From assembly GCA_019843655.1 (NCBI GenBank), contig JACDQD010000005.1:3561575-3625574 (forward strand): a stretch of 64,000 nt of DNA, read 5' to 3'. Shown one piece after another: positions 1 through 18,447 of this stretch. Position 1 is the stretch's first letter, and every line of letters starts with the position of its first letter. The notes below the pieces were generated by a model that saw only the letters and a program-made list of their open reading frames with translations, did no database searches and was not told the origin of the DNA. The stretch is from Lethocerus indicus. Its lineage: Eukaryota; Arthropoda; Insecta; Hemiptera; Belostomatidae. A program made the translations under genes and the position numbers.

Positions 1-102
1 AATATTAATTTAGAAGAAATATATAAAAGTGAAATATTTAATTTCAGCAACAAATTGGAAATATCTAAATGTAAGTAAAAAATCAAATTTAAATTAGTAT
101 AC

Positions 103-415
103 CTCTGCTTTTCTGAAATTTTATCAAAGCCAACCAACATGACAAATGGTGCATTGATTGCCCTCTGTACTTCCTCGACAATTTCTTTGTCCATTATGTT
201 GTTGTTGCTTCCATATTTTTCCTTAATAGCTGTTATAATGCTTCTTCCTCGAATGGTTTTTTCCAGCCGTACCAATGAACCTGATGTCTCATACCTTATA
301 CATAAAATTAATATTAAATGTTATGACAGTAAAAATATGTACAAAAAATAGAAGTAAAGAGATTAATCTTGTAGGTAATTTAATCAATAAGTAGTAATAT
401 ATTTTTACTTTCTAT

Positions 416-450
<35 letters not shown>

Positions 451-482
451 CAATACATTAAATTACATTACTTGCACATTAC

Positions 483-529
<47 letters not shown>

Positions 530-1227
530 GAATATTTGTTTCAAAACATGTGACAATTAAAAAATTTCAGAGGTTAAAACGTGGAGGAATGTTAATAATA
601 TCTGTTGTGCTTGATAATGCAATAATTTAACCTTTCCACTTTGAATGATAACTTTCTGAGACACTGAATATGCAGTTATAACAACCATTTGCAATAATTG
701 AAAGTAAACATATTTAATACTACACTAATAATGTATTTGAAACTACTGGTCTCCTAAAAGTATGCTAACTAGTAGCTGTATTTATCTAGCAATATTATAT
801 TTACAAGTTGATTGTAATAATTTAACTTTAGATCTATTATGTAAAATGGTGTGATCTACCACAAAAAGATTAACAACTGGTACTGCTTGAATCATTAAAA
901 AGTGATAATTCGATAGCATTTATGTCTCAAATACTGATTTTTCATTCGTGATCAGTGAGTCATCAAAATATAGACAGTATTTTTTCTAATCAACTAGTTT
1001 TTTTTAGTATGATTAAATAATTGCCTCGCTTGAAAATATCTGATGCCGTTGTAAGAGCCATCATGTTTTCCTCGGTTAGGATCATCCCAATCGACACCCA
1101 GCCAGATTCCATTTGTGCTCTCAACTGGTCCAACATAAAGCACTGTACCCCTATGCACATTGACCTCAACGCGATCGCCAATCTCAATATTTTCTGCTTC
1201 GCAATCGTTCTCCATCAATGTTACCAT
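103..1227 (-). CDS. TBCE: Tubulin-specific chaperone E, first two coding exons (partial)
   Basis: TBCE is the cofactor that, with TBCD and TBCC, helps release native alpha/beta-tubulin dimers in the cytosol. Coding exon 1 is 1025-1227 and coding exon 2 is 103-294; the gene continues off the left edge. The start ATG at 1227 is preceded in frame by a stop (TAA) just upstream, and a second ATG follows four codons later. Residues about 15-66 form a CAP-Gly domain (GDRVEVN near the start, then WLGVDWDDP and GKHDGSYNG), the tubulin-tail binding module at the N-terminus of TBCE. Exon 2 encodes SGSLVRLEKTIRGR and continues to a conserved GFDKISEKQ segment, matching the human linker to the leucine-rich repeats. 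Exon 1 ends in a GC splice donor (GAG|GCAATT), and joining it to the acceptor at 295-296 restores an Arg codon in phase. A 5' UTR intron acceptor is likely at 1243-1244. It is divergent from the glycerol kinase gene. Confidence 0.9.
419..525. repeat. Two (AT)n microsatellites in TBCE intron
   Basis: Uninterrupted AT dinucleotide runs lie at about 419-449 and 486-525, inside the first coding intron of TBCE (295-1024). The rest of this intron is AT-rich with no other signal seen. Confidence 0.9.
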
Positions 1228-1242
1228 CCCTTACACTTTATC

Positions 1243-2613
1243 CTGTAATCAGAGAATGAAAATATAAGTCCAGAAAACATTAAAAACCTTTCATTAACAT
1301 CAAAGACCATGTACCATAAATAGAATTTATCTTGTTTGCGGTTGATACAGTAAATCATGGTAGAACAAAAGTTTTCATGATTTAATAAAACAATTACTGG
1401 TCTGCAAGAGTATGTAACAATAGTTTTCAACAGGTCTATGTATGTACAATTATCCTATAATTATTAATTTATTTCACTTGTTCATGATTACTTATTTTAT
1501 TGTTTATCAAAATATATTAAATGCAAAATTAACACCTGCCAGTACCTGTAAATTCAAACTTTTTAAATAAATTACAACCACCATTCTTGAATAAAAAATA
1601 ACTTCAAGAACAGGCCTTGTTTCCATATTAATGTTACCCAATTAAAGGTAATTACTATCTACCTTTTTATAGATCATTTTTAATTGATACATAAACCGAC
1701 CAGACAATGATAGAACAATTATATATGTTAATAAATCATTTGTTCTAATAACTAAATTCCACCAAGCAAAGAGAATTCAAAGTAAATAAAAGGACAAATT
1801 AAAAATAGACATACTGTCAGGACTTATGTGGAGCCAAATACTGTCAACTGATCTTGAAATAAAAATAGAATGAATTCCACCCAAAATTCAGCTTTAATAT
1901 ATACAAACTGAAGTAATAATATTTTGAAAACAAAAAATTTAAGATATAAAAATTATTTTTTAATTAAGCAAATGTTGTCCAAGTAAATATACTTGCCTAG
2001 TGATTTCAGGTAGTGAAATTTTCAGCAGTAACAACACTGTCACGGGTTAAGAAATTTTATAACAGTAAAATTGGCACATTGTATAATTAAAAAAGCACAG
2101 CATGTTTTATTAGTACGACAGATTTGTACGCCACAATAATTCAAGCAGCTTATCTTATCTCAAACGTGTTATAGTGAACAAACATTATTCCACAACTAAT
2201 TTCTTCCATGTATTTAGAAGATAAATGACTGACACGTTGTTTCACCTTTAAGTTCAAGTTTTTTAAAGTCAATGTGCTTGTGTGCTGAGATAAACTGACT
2301 CATCAATGCGGCACAACTGGTTTCCAAGGTTAACAGCACATTCACGCACACGGTGTCACATTTACACACAAACAACTCTCTCAGACATTCCTTGAAGTTT
2401 CCCTATCACTAACCTCACCACACTTGCTCTACTCCTGCCTGCAGGTCCACACTTATTAGGTAAGCCTGTTTTTTTAAATAAAAACATAGAGACACTCACT
2501 TTCCTTGTTAAAATAGCATAGAACAAACCGTGAGACATTTGAGACACTGCAATCATTAAGGTTAACTTAAACATATTTACAGTTCACCATTGGCAGGGCT
2601 GATAATAGATATA
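1243..2613. promoter_or_regulatory. Divergent intergenic region between TBCE and glycerol kinase
   Basis: This 1.4-kb AT-rich stretch separates the TBCE coding start (minus) from the glycerol kinase start (plus). It must hold both 5' UTRs and both promoters. No clear TATA box or other core promoter motif stands out, and the open frames here (for example at 2362-2574, minus) look random. Confidence 0.5.
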
Positions 2614-9183
<6,570 letters not shown>

Positions 9184-9334
9184 AAATAGACATGCGTACA
9201 AGAAGTTTGGAAAAAAATTAAAAATATGTATAAGAGAAAATTATAGTATTGGATAGATTATTTTTACAAAACTTTTTACAAAATAAATTTGTAATGTATA
9301 TAACACATTGCCTCATGATGAATTGTGCATTGAC

Positions 9335-9340
9335 AATAAA
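9335..9340 (+). terminator. Glycerol kinase poly(A) signal
   Basis: AATAAA lies 150 bp after the stop codon, and a second AATAAA lies at 9282-9287. Either could direct 3' end formation. Confidence 0.6.
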
Positions 9341-9349
9341 TAAAAAATG

Positions 9350-10676
9350 GTGATGAAAAGTGAATTTGATCTGAATATCCTTTAAGTCAAAAGAATCATA
9401 AATTTTAGACGGATTAAATAAGCAAGAAGAGAAAGAAAATTACATGATTGATTAAAAAAATATAGCATCCTAGAATGGGAAATTAATAATGTGAAAAATG
9501 TTTATCCAATCTGATGTACTAAATTTGCTATACAGAAGAAAGTTGATTTCACTATGTTCACATAAATTATAGACCAACATATTAAAAACTACAAGAGACA
9601 TAAAACACTTACGTTATAATTAAAAGAGAAATATAGGCATGGATAGTCATAATGACCACTTACTCTTGAAATATAGTTAAAATATCTGCCCCTTTCAAAT
9701 CTTAGTTATCTCACAAAAATAAGACCAATAATATTTTTCTGTGTAAGAAAAAATGAATTTGAGCAATTCAATATAAAGTGTTGATTGATAATTCTTTAAA
9801 TGATAAAAAATCTGATTCTTTCAACACAATTGACGATTTTCTTAAACTTAAAGATTTCCACAAGATTAAAACAATAATAATACAAGCAATCGAGATAAAG
9901 AAATCAATTACTTCAAATCTTAAACATGAATGCAGGCAGCAATGAACCAAGGCCTCATACCAATATCTGTGAATCCAAACGTTTTCCTAATGAAAAGTAA
10001 TTATGACATTTAATGAGTTCAATGTACAGAGTCTTAATCAGGAGAAATACATTTTCAACGGTATTTGCACATAACTTATTATTGTTAGTATTAAATTTCC
10101 GATAAGCTGGTAATAAAAAGCGAGGACTGAAATATAAAATGTTAATAAAAACAAAATAGTATTGGTTCAAACAGAAAATAGGGTTAAATATCTGGTAAGG
10201 TTATAGTACCGTATACTTACGTGCACTCTAATTTCGGCCACCGATTTATGCGTAAAAACTGTAATAACAGAAAAATAAAACTGTAGAATTATTGTAACGC
10301 TTATCACGGATCAACAAATAATTACTAAGAAGAAAACAAATGACAACACTGAAAACCCAAAAACTGACACAGTTACATTGTTTTTCCACGACCTTTGTAA
10401 TAACACTATTCCTATATTTATATAAACATTGACGATTTTTAACATTCTTTCATTAAAATTATTCTCCCTTTCTATACATCAATAAAGAAATCGAATTTAA
10501 AATAAAATCGATGTTCGTACTTATTTTTTTTTATAATAATACTTATTGGAAATTTGACATGTGCAGTTGTGCTAGTGACCAGTAGAAGGCTTTGACATGA
10601 AGTAAATACGTGTTCCGTGCCCAATTTCAAATTATGAACATTTCTAAATATTTTATATTATAGAAAATACAATAGG
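9350..10676. other. Intergenic, glycerol kinase to ERGIC3
   Basis: AT-rich spacer between two genes on the same strand. It should contain the ERGIC3 promoter near its right end. The short frames seen on the minus strand (9768-9950 and 9955-10170) have no recognisable content. Confidence 0.6.
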
Positions 10677-12136
10677 ATGGAAAAGTTGAAGATCGGGTTC
10701 GAAAAACTCAAACATCTGGACGCCTACTCTAAACCCATCGAGGATTTCCAAGAAAAAACATTCGTCGGCGGAACAGGTATGGACCAGGTTACCGATGTAA
10801 ACAACTGCCTTATGTTTTCATTTATCACCCTAAATGCTCTAGTAGACCTCTGGATATTGAATGGATTCAATGGAATTCATCAATTTATCAATGTCCCTTT
10901 CTAATTTGGCAATATTAAAATAACACTTGTAAGTTAAAAGGTTGTTATCTCGACATAAACATTTGATCCAGTCATTACAATGACCTTTATAACTCAGTTT
11001 TGTGAATATTTAATAAAAATCAAGTTATATACATAATCAACACTGTAACATAATGGAGATACAAATTCAGATATTGCAGTATAATTTTGGGGATAATGGA
11101 TAATGTTAGAAATGTTAAGCTTGGGTTTTGAACTATACTTAGGTTATTGTTTTTATAAGTATAGTCATTCTTGTTGCTTGTTTGAGTGTTTAGCATAGGA
11201 ACAGAATGCAATTTAATTTTAATGAATTATTAATGCTTTACTGGCCCTTTTGAAATTCTAGACTTTCTGCTTATGCGACATCAGGTATCACGTATTCTCT
11301 ATTATTAATAGTATATTTGTTTTTGTTCCAGTGTCCATTATTTGCTGGTTGACCATAATATTTTTAATTGCACTTCGATGTCACGAATTCTGCACATATC
11401 AAGAAACAACGGAATCAATTTTTGTAGACACTTCAAGAGGCCCCAAGCTAAGAATCAATATGGACTTGGTGTTTCCACAAATATCTTGCAGTTGTTAGTA
11501 CTTCCCTTAAACAAATAATTGAGTAATTAAGTTATTGCATATTTAAACAAGAATGAAATTATAAATTCATTCCTTTATTCAGATTTATCACTTGATGCGA
11601 TGGACAGTTCAGGTGAACAACATTTACATATAGACCACAACATTTTCAAACGGCGTCTAGATTTAAATGGAAATCCAATTGAAGAACCCAAGAAGGAAAG
11701 TAAGTTATCAGATTTGTCTTGCATAAAATAAATAACTTTTGTGAATGACACTTTTATGTGTTAAAATAAATATTAATCATTCACAAAAATATTATTTGAT
11801 GCTTAAATATTATTTAATGAAAATCTCACAACACAACTACTACTGGTATTTCTGCTAATGAATTGACTGTCTTCTGGAGGTTCTTTACTACTATCAAGTA
11901 ATTATTTTGGCTTTGTTTCAGATATTGGAACAACTGCAGTTATAAAAACTGTAAGTATTATTTATATTTATTTATACAGTTAGGTCCATGTAGTATTGAG
12001 AGAATTTCAGATAATTACAATATTTTTTTATTGTTATATATAAGTGCAAGGAGCCAACTGTGGCCAGTTATGCACTTAAGTACAATACCTAAAACAGATA
12101 TGTTTATTTATCATTTTTAAACATTATATGTATTTG

Positions 12137-12201
<65 letters not shown>

Positions 12202-15200
12202 AATATATTTTTAGGAGGCCCAACTTAAAAATGAGTCAGACGAGCACAATGATACAGCCGTGGGGAGTGTGAAGTGTGGTAGTTGTTATGGGGCTGAAAG
12301 TAAAGAATTGAATATAACGTAAGTACTGTTATGAAAGTATATTTCCATGTACTTATTTTGTGATCTTTGAAGCTATCCTGAAGTGAGAACACTTCAAAAT
12401 GATCGTACCTTGGTCCAGTTATTCTGGCCATTTATTCAATACACTTCAGCTAACTGAATGCTATTTTCAAACACTATAAGGTCTTTCAATTTGTAGATTG
12501 GATGTTCCCACTAACTGTATAGATTATCATTAGTACATTTGTGTAGATTACAGGCCATTAAATATGCTACAAAAATCATTTAAACAACAGTTTAAATCAT
12601 GGTTCCCAATATATTTATATATAAACAAAAATTAATTAATTCAGAAGTTTTTCTAAAAAATTTCAGAAAATTCTACTATTAGGATAGAGAAAATTGAACT
12701 AATTTAAATGGTTCAGATAATTTAATATATTTTAGTAATCAGCGTATACGGGCAACATATGTTCTCTTGCTTATTTTATACAGCTTTTGTCAGGTGCTGC
12801 AATACTTGTGAAGAGGTTAAAGAAGCTTATCGATTGAGAAGATGGCATTTACAAGAAATAGATGTTCAACAGTGCAAGTCATCTGCCACTGCTAAACAGA
12901 TTGAAAATGCTTTCAAAGAAGGCTGTCAGATATATGGTTATATGGAAGTCAATAGGGTCAGTTGATTAATATTCCATCATTGCTAATCCTAAATATCATC
13001 TATGAACATATTGTTTAGTATTAATTATTTATTTATATGCCATTATCTTCATTTTTAACCTGATGTGGTTTTCTGACCTTACTGTGGCAGTTTTTAAATA
13101 AGTTAAACAAATCATGTTTCATTGCCTGCTCAGAAAATTCAAACAGGATAATTATTGATTTACAGAATTAAATAAATTTATTAATTTTCTTTTCAATATA
13201 TACTTGATGTTTTTTTAATTAATAATTTGTGTTAATGATTAATAGATTTAAAACTAAAATTTACATCACATACATTATTTAAAGAACATTAAATATGAGC
13301 AAAGGCATTGGCACATTTTAGATTATTTATACACATACAATAAACTTATCATTATTAGGTAATTTATCTATTTCAGTCATTTAAGTGTATTAAATTTATC
13401 TTTCAATTTTAAGGTTGGAGGAAGTTTTCATGTGGCTCCTGGACAAAGTTTTTCAATAAATCATGTACATGGTGAGTTTTTATATTCTTCTAATTCAATA
13501 ATAGTTTTAAACTTAGTCATGAATCGATCACCTTGAAATTTATCATGGTTTAATTGAAGTATTCAGTAAATAAAATGAAAATGACTAGAAATGTAATCAA
13601 AAATTATCCTATGGTTAGTGCATTTTTCAATATTTATTATTATTATTAATTGTTCAATATTAATCATTGTAGACTGCTTACTTTGAAGTTATTATTGGAT
13701 ATAAATTATTTAAAGAAGACATTTTAAAAAATATTTTGAGATGCTTTATCTATGCTACAATGGTTTGTTGTTTACTTGTTTCAGTGCATGATGTTCAACC
13801 ATTTTCATCCTCGTCATTTAATACTTCCCACATAATAAGGCACTTGTCATTTGGCCAAAACAAATTGTATGGACATATTAAAACAAATCCCCTAGATGGA
13901 TCCAAATCTATAGCCAAAGAAGGTAAGTTACAAATATTATTCATATATATGAAAGTATTTATCTATAACATATAGCATTTATAATTACAGCCAAAAAGGA
14001 AAATTGGAAGTTATTACCGTATTGATATTGGTATATCAATCAAATATACCTAAATCACTAACTTCTTTTTTTAGGTTATTTTATGTCTGATTTCAACTCT
14101 AGGTTAAAATTAATATTTTTTACATGATGCAATACTCCTCCAGTGTAATTTCAAATAAGCACATTTTACCTTACACTTAATGTAATTTAAGGACCTCAGA
14201 TGCTACAAATGTACAAATTTGTTATGGCTGTAGTGAGAACCACACTCTCAATTCTATAATCTAGAAAGAGTTCATAGAACTAATAATAATACTTTTGATT
14301 ATTTTTGAAGGAAAATGGAATAGGGGTCAAACATAAAATCAGTATGATAATCATTTACAATTTTTTTAATGATGTATAAAATTGTTGTGTATGAAACTCA
14401 TTGATGATCAGTAATTAAACCACAAAGAAATATTTTATAGAGGGATATGACTTACATCTAAACATTCTCACAGCTATCACTACTTACATCCCTTATACAA
14501 TGTTAAAAATATTATGAAATATAATTACAACAAATTAAATTAAATACAACCAAGTTTTAAGTTCATTTTAATAATATGCTATAATTTGCATGATTTCTCC
14601 TTTTTTACATCAGGATTATATATTTCCTCCAATAATAACTGGTCTGCTATCTATAACATGCTGTATTGTGTGCTACTTAGATTTGTCAATTCACTGATAA
14701 GAATAAGTTTAACTTTAACAGCGTATTCCAGTTCCGATGGCCATAAATGTCCCAAACGTGCCACCACCTTGTAGCATTGTTTTGCCAACATTGTTTATTA
14801 ATTCTCTCCCTCGTAGTCCATACCTGAACATAAAAAAATAAATCTTAAAAGAGAATGTTTGTGTCCTGCTAATTTAAAAATATATAATTTTTTGAGATTT
14901 ATAGAACAATGTAAAATTAATATTGTTGTCTACCCAGTCATTCAAATATCATATTAATAATACAAGTAATTCGTAAGAATTATAATTACAACATATTAGA
15001 CAATTATTTCGGGAGATTCACCTGAGGGCTCCAAATCCACCAAAAATTGCTCCGGATGCTAGTCCTACACAAAATCCAATTGTGAAACCCATCCTCATCC
15101 TATCCCAACAGCTGGGTCCTGTCTGATAGCTCCCTACTGGTACTGGCATGTTTGTGGATTTTTCTGAAACCGAATACAAACAAATTCAATGGTTGCATCA

Positions 15201-17083
15201 ATTAATAAAATTATTGCTAGTTTGCCAACTTGAATGAGGGAAAGTTTATGTATTTCAGTGGTACTGAATGTTGAAATATTTAAATGTGCATAACCTCAGA
15301 AATATCATTAACAGATGTAGTCATGTATCTACCCTCGGCATAAAAAGGTTATTAGAACATATTTTTTTCAATTTAATGAACTGATTTTAATTGGTATTGT
15401 GTCTGAGATTAAATTAAATGGTATTAATATCGGAATGAAAAAGAGTTCTGGTATATTATTTGTGCCCTTTGGAGACCTAAGCTAGTGACAGGTTATTTTA
15501 CTGCCCTGAAAAGCTAACATATTCTTTTCGAATTATTTTAAATGCCGAACTAATAATACAAGTTTATAGCTTACCTTTAGTTTAGAAGCGTTTTCTGTCT
15601 TACAAAAATAGTGCGGCGTCGATGTTATAATTTTACCGAATTTTTAAAACATGTCTCATAAGAACAGAAACTGGCCACTGCCTTCAAAATCACGAGTAGT
15701 CGTTTATAACGCAACCTGTAAATTGTTTTTGTTGTTCGCTCGCAATTCCAGCACACTCGTATACTTTGATAACATATTATTCGATATAGATAAAAAAGAA
15801 TTTATAAGTTGTGATTTTTAATAAATTACGACCGGAAATAATATACAAATAAAAATATGTGAATAGTAGGCATGGTAAAATTGCCCTGTGTATCGTTTGT
15901 GCTCTGTAATCCGTTGCCATGAGTTGTTTTAATCAAAAACATAAAAGATAAAAATTATAATTTACTTGTTAATAATGTTTGTTTTTTATAAAATTACCCC
16001 GATTTATAATATACAACATTCCAAACACTAGGCCAATTTTATGAAATACGACTTGAACTAGTATACTTGTTTTAATTTGACAAACTGTTCAGCAATGATT
16101 AGATATAAGAGTATTGAATTGCGCAATAATACATTTTGAAATAGTTTTTGTTATTAGAAAAATTCTGGGAACTTGGAAAATGGCAAATTTAGTAGCCCTC
16201 AACAGATTAAGCAACTACATCAAATAATATCATTCAGTCAAAAACAACTGCATTACACTACTACATTATGGGCACTTTTTTAATAGTGAAATTTAATGTA
16301 TTCACAAGATTATGTTAAGTGTAATATAATTATTTCTTTACAGGAGCAACAATGTTCAATTATTATATAAAAATTGTGCCAACACTGTATGTCAATCCTG
16401 AAGGTGCAACGTTACACACAAATCAGTTTTCTGTTACAAAACATGAGAAGGTATAACTTTACCTTAAGTTATAATTATTTAATATATTTAAATATTATAT
16501 ATTAAATTGTGATTCTTTGAATCACAATAGTTCTTTAGCTTATGTTTACAGTATATAAATTAAATGTAATGTATCTTGTGGACATATAATTTGTCAAATA
16601 TTGGGAAAACAACTATAACTGTTAACTACAGTTCAAATATAATTATGTATTACTTTTTATTTTATATTATTAGGTGGTGGCCCCAATGAGTGGAGAATCT
16701 GGAATGCCTGGTGTCTTCTTTAGCTATGAATTATCTGCTATGATGGTCAAAATAACAGATAAAGTAGTGTAAGTAACAATTATGTTTTCTGTATTAGTCA
16801 CAGTTATTAGTCCTGTCAGCAATATACTTAATAAACAATTATTTGGTAGCTGCATCAAATGTCACCAGAAACTTAAATATTTGACAAAATGCCGAATAGT
16901 GTTTACTTTCATTTGAAAACAACTTATTAATGAATACATTTGCTTTTCAGACCATTAAGCCATCTTATCACAGACATATGCAGTATCATTGGAGGTGTTT
17001 GGATTGTCTCCATGTTCATTGATTCTCTTTTCTACAAATCCTCAAAGATTTTACAAAAAATTGAACTTGGTAAAACCAGTTAA
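10677..17083 (+). CDS. ERGIC3: ERGIC3 (Erv46-like) early secretory pathway receptor subunit, eleven exons
   Basis: ERGIC3/Erv46 cycles between the ER and the Golgi in COPI/COPII vesicles and acts with an Erv41/ERGIC2 partner in cargo retrieval. Exons: 10677-10776, 11332-11493, 11583-11699, 11922-11950, 12215-12318, 12794-12956, 13414-13471, 13785-13922, 16344-16450, 16674-16768, 16951-17083. Total 1206 nt, 401 residues (human about 383), all phases consistent. The cytosolic N-terminus has [14 protein letters not shown]. The first membrane span is about residues 34-52 and the second lies near the C-terminus ([18 protein letters not shown]). The lumenal domain carries the cysteine motifs CGSCYGAE and [13 protein letters not shown], then [23 protein letters not shown] and HIIRHLSFG. 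Exon 4 is only 29 nt. Intron 8 (13923-16343) contains ROMO1 in antisense. AATAAA at 17286 is the likely poly(A) signal. Confidence 0.96.
12141..12197. repeat. (TA)n microsatellite in ERGIC3 intron 4
   Basis: Pure TA run of about 57 bp ending roughly 17 bp before the exon 5 acceptor. A run this close to the splice site may vary in length between alleles. Confidence 0.9.
14715..15149 (-). CDS. ROMO1: ROMO1, nested antisense in ERGIC3 intron 8
   Basis: ROMO1 is a tiny mitochondrial inner-membrane protein linked to reactive oxygen species production, OPA1/cristae organisation and inner-membrane import. Coding exon 1 is 15022-15149 and exon 2 is 14715-14823; together they encode 78 residues, close to the human 79. 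It begins [19 protein letters not shown] glycine-rich first membrane helix follows ([19 protein letters not shown], about residues 21-39), then [29 protein letters not shown] and a terminal IRC, all hallmark positions. The exon junction (CTCAG|GTGAAT to TTCAG|GTATGG) rebuilds an Arg codon. A further 5' UTR exon is likely ending at 15575 (AAAG|GTAAGC), spliced to the acceptor at 15164-15165. The whole gene sits inside one intron of ERGIC3 on the opposite strand. Confidence 0.95.
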
Positions 17084-18447
17084 AATATCACAGTGCCTTA
17101 CTGTCAAAATATTATAATACTGAAGTTATTATTGTTATTATTATGTCATACTTTCAAATTTGGAAGTAATTGGCAATTATTTAATTTCAATTTCTAATTG
17201 AAGTTTTCATTTGTTATGTTAAAATTCAGTATACACTGATGTTCTATATATTGGACCAGTTATATCAATTATGTGAATTTGTTTTAATAAAATTAGCAGA
17301 CAACTTTCAGGCATACAAAATTATTTTATCAAAATATTCATTGGAAAATGTTATATTAATTTGATTTTAATCTCAAAATATATAAATAATATATAAGTGG
17401 TAACATAATTTCATATCCAAACTATGAAAGAAAGCTGGAAAAATATCCTTTGTTACTTAACTGTTGACATTTCTAGTCAAATGAACAAATTACTAATATT
17501 TAAATGAGGCATATTTGATCAGTTTTCTTTTAAAAAATAATTGGTAAATATTATCTGGTAATATATCCATCACTATGATTATTATAATACATTTTCATTA
17601 ATATACCAAATATACTAACCATTATGAATACTGGTCTCAATTGTAAATTTTCATCAATATTACTTTTTAATTCACTGTTTGGGACAAATGTATACATGGG
17701 ATAATTATGCATATATATATTATATATAATCTTGTAAATATGGAACAATACATCATTTCCTAGTTGAATAATGATTGGTTGCATAATTTATTATTCTTAA
17801 CACTGATCTGAAATAAAATATCGATTGATACCAAATTTAATATTTTGGCACTTTAATAAATATTGGTGTATATATAAGAACACAAGTTGTATAAAAAAAA
17901 TGTAAGAAATTACAGGGCAGTTTATTAGAATGAAGTTGATGCATGAGGGGAGATTGCATAAGGGTATTGAATTACCATACTGAGTTGTATAACAGGTACA
18001 TGAAAGTTACTCTTTGAAATATTTTATTCTGTACTGTATTTAATAAAAAAAATGACCATTTTAAACCAATCTAAGTGATATTTAGTATTCTTTAGTGGTG
18101 TTAGACTAAATAATAATCGATCATTACCTGCCAAATGTAATGTGACTGGAAATTCAGATTGTAAATGGGTCTGTGGTTGTGTATTCATTGGTAATTTGCC
18201 AAGCTATAAATCTAAAGGACTAAGGTCAAATACTGCACGCAGTTTCTTTTCAGTGAAAATTTAAGTAGTTTATTTGTTTCTCCAGTATTCAAATATTCTC
18301 CTTTATCCCTCAGTGGAAACAACATTGTAATATACATCATGGTGTACAATTCCACTAATGGAAGAAATAATGCTTCCAACTGTTGAGAACAAAAGGTTTT
18401 TAACACTAGTATTAATCACAGTCAGGAATTACATACAACTTTCGTTA
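17084..18447. other. Convergent intergenic region, ERGIC3 and MTERF3 3' ends
   Basis: AT-rich region holding both 3' UTRs. AATAAA at 17286-17291 serves ERGIC3. TTTATT at 18269-18274 reads AATAAA on the minus strand, 174 bp past the MTERF3 stop. Nothing coding was recognised. Confidence 0.6.

Noticed and set aside
990..1248. Frames on the plus strand and in the second minus frame over TBCE exon 1
   Set aside because: Shadows of the CAP-Gly exon, which alone has family resemblance.
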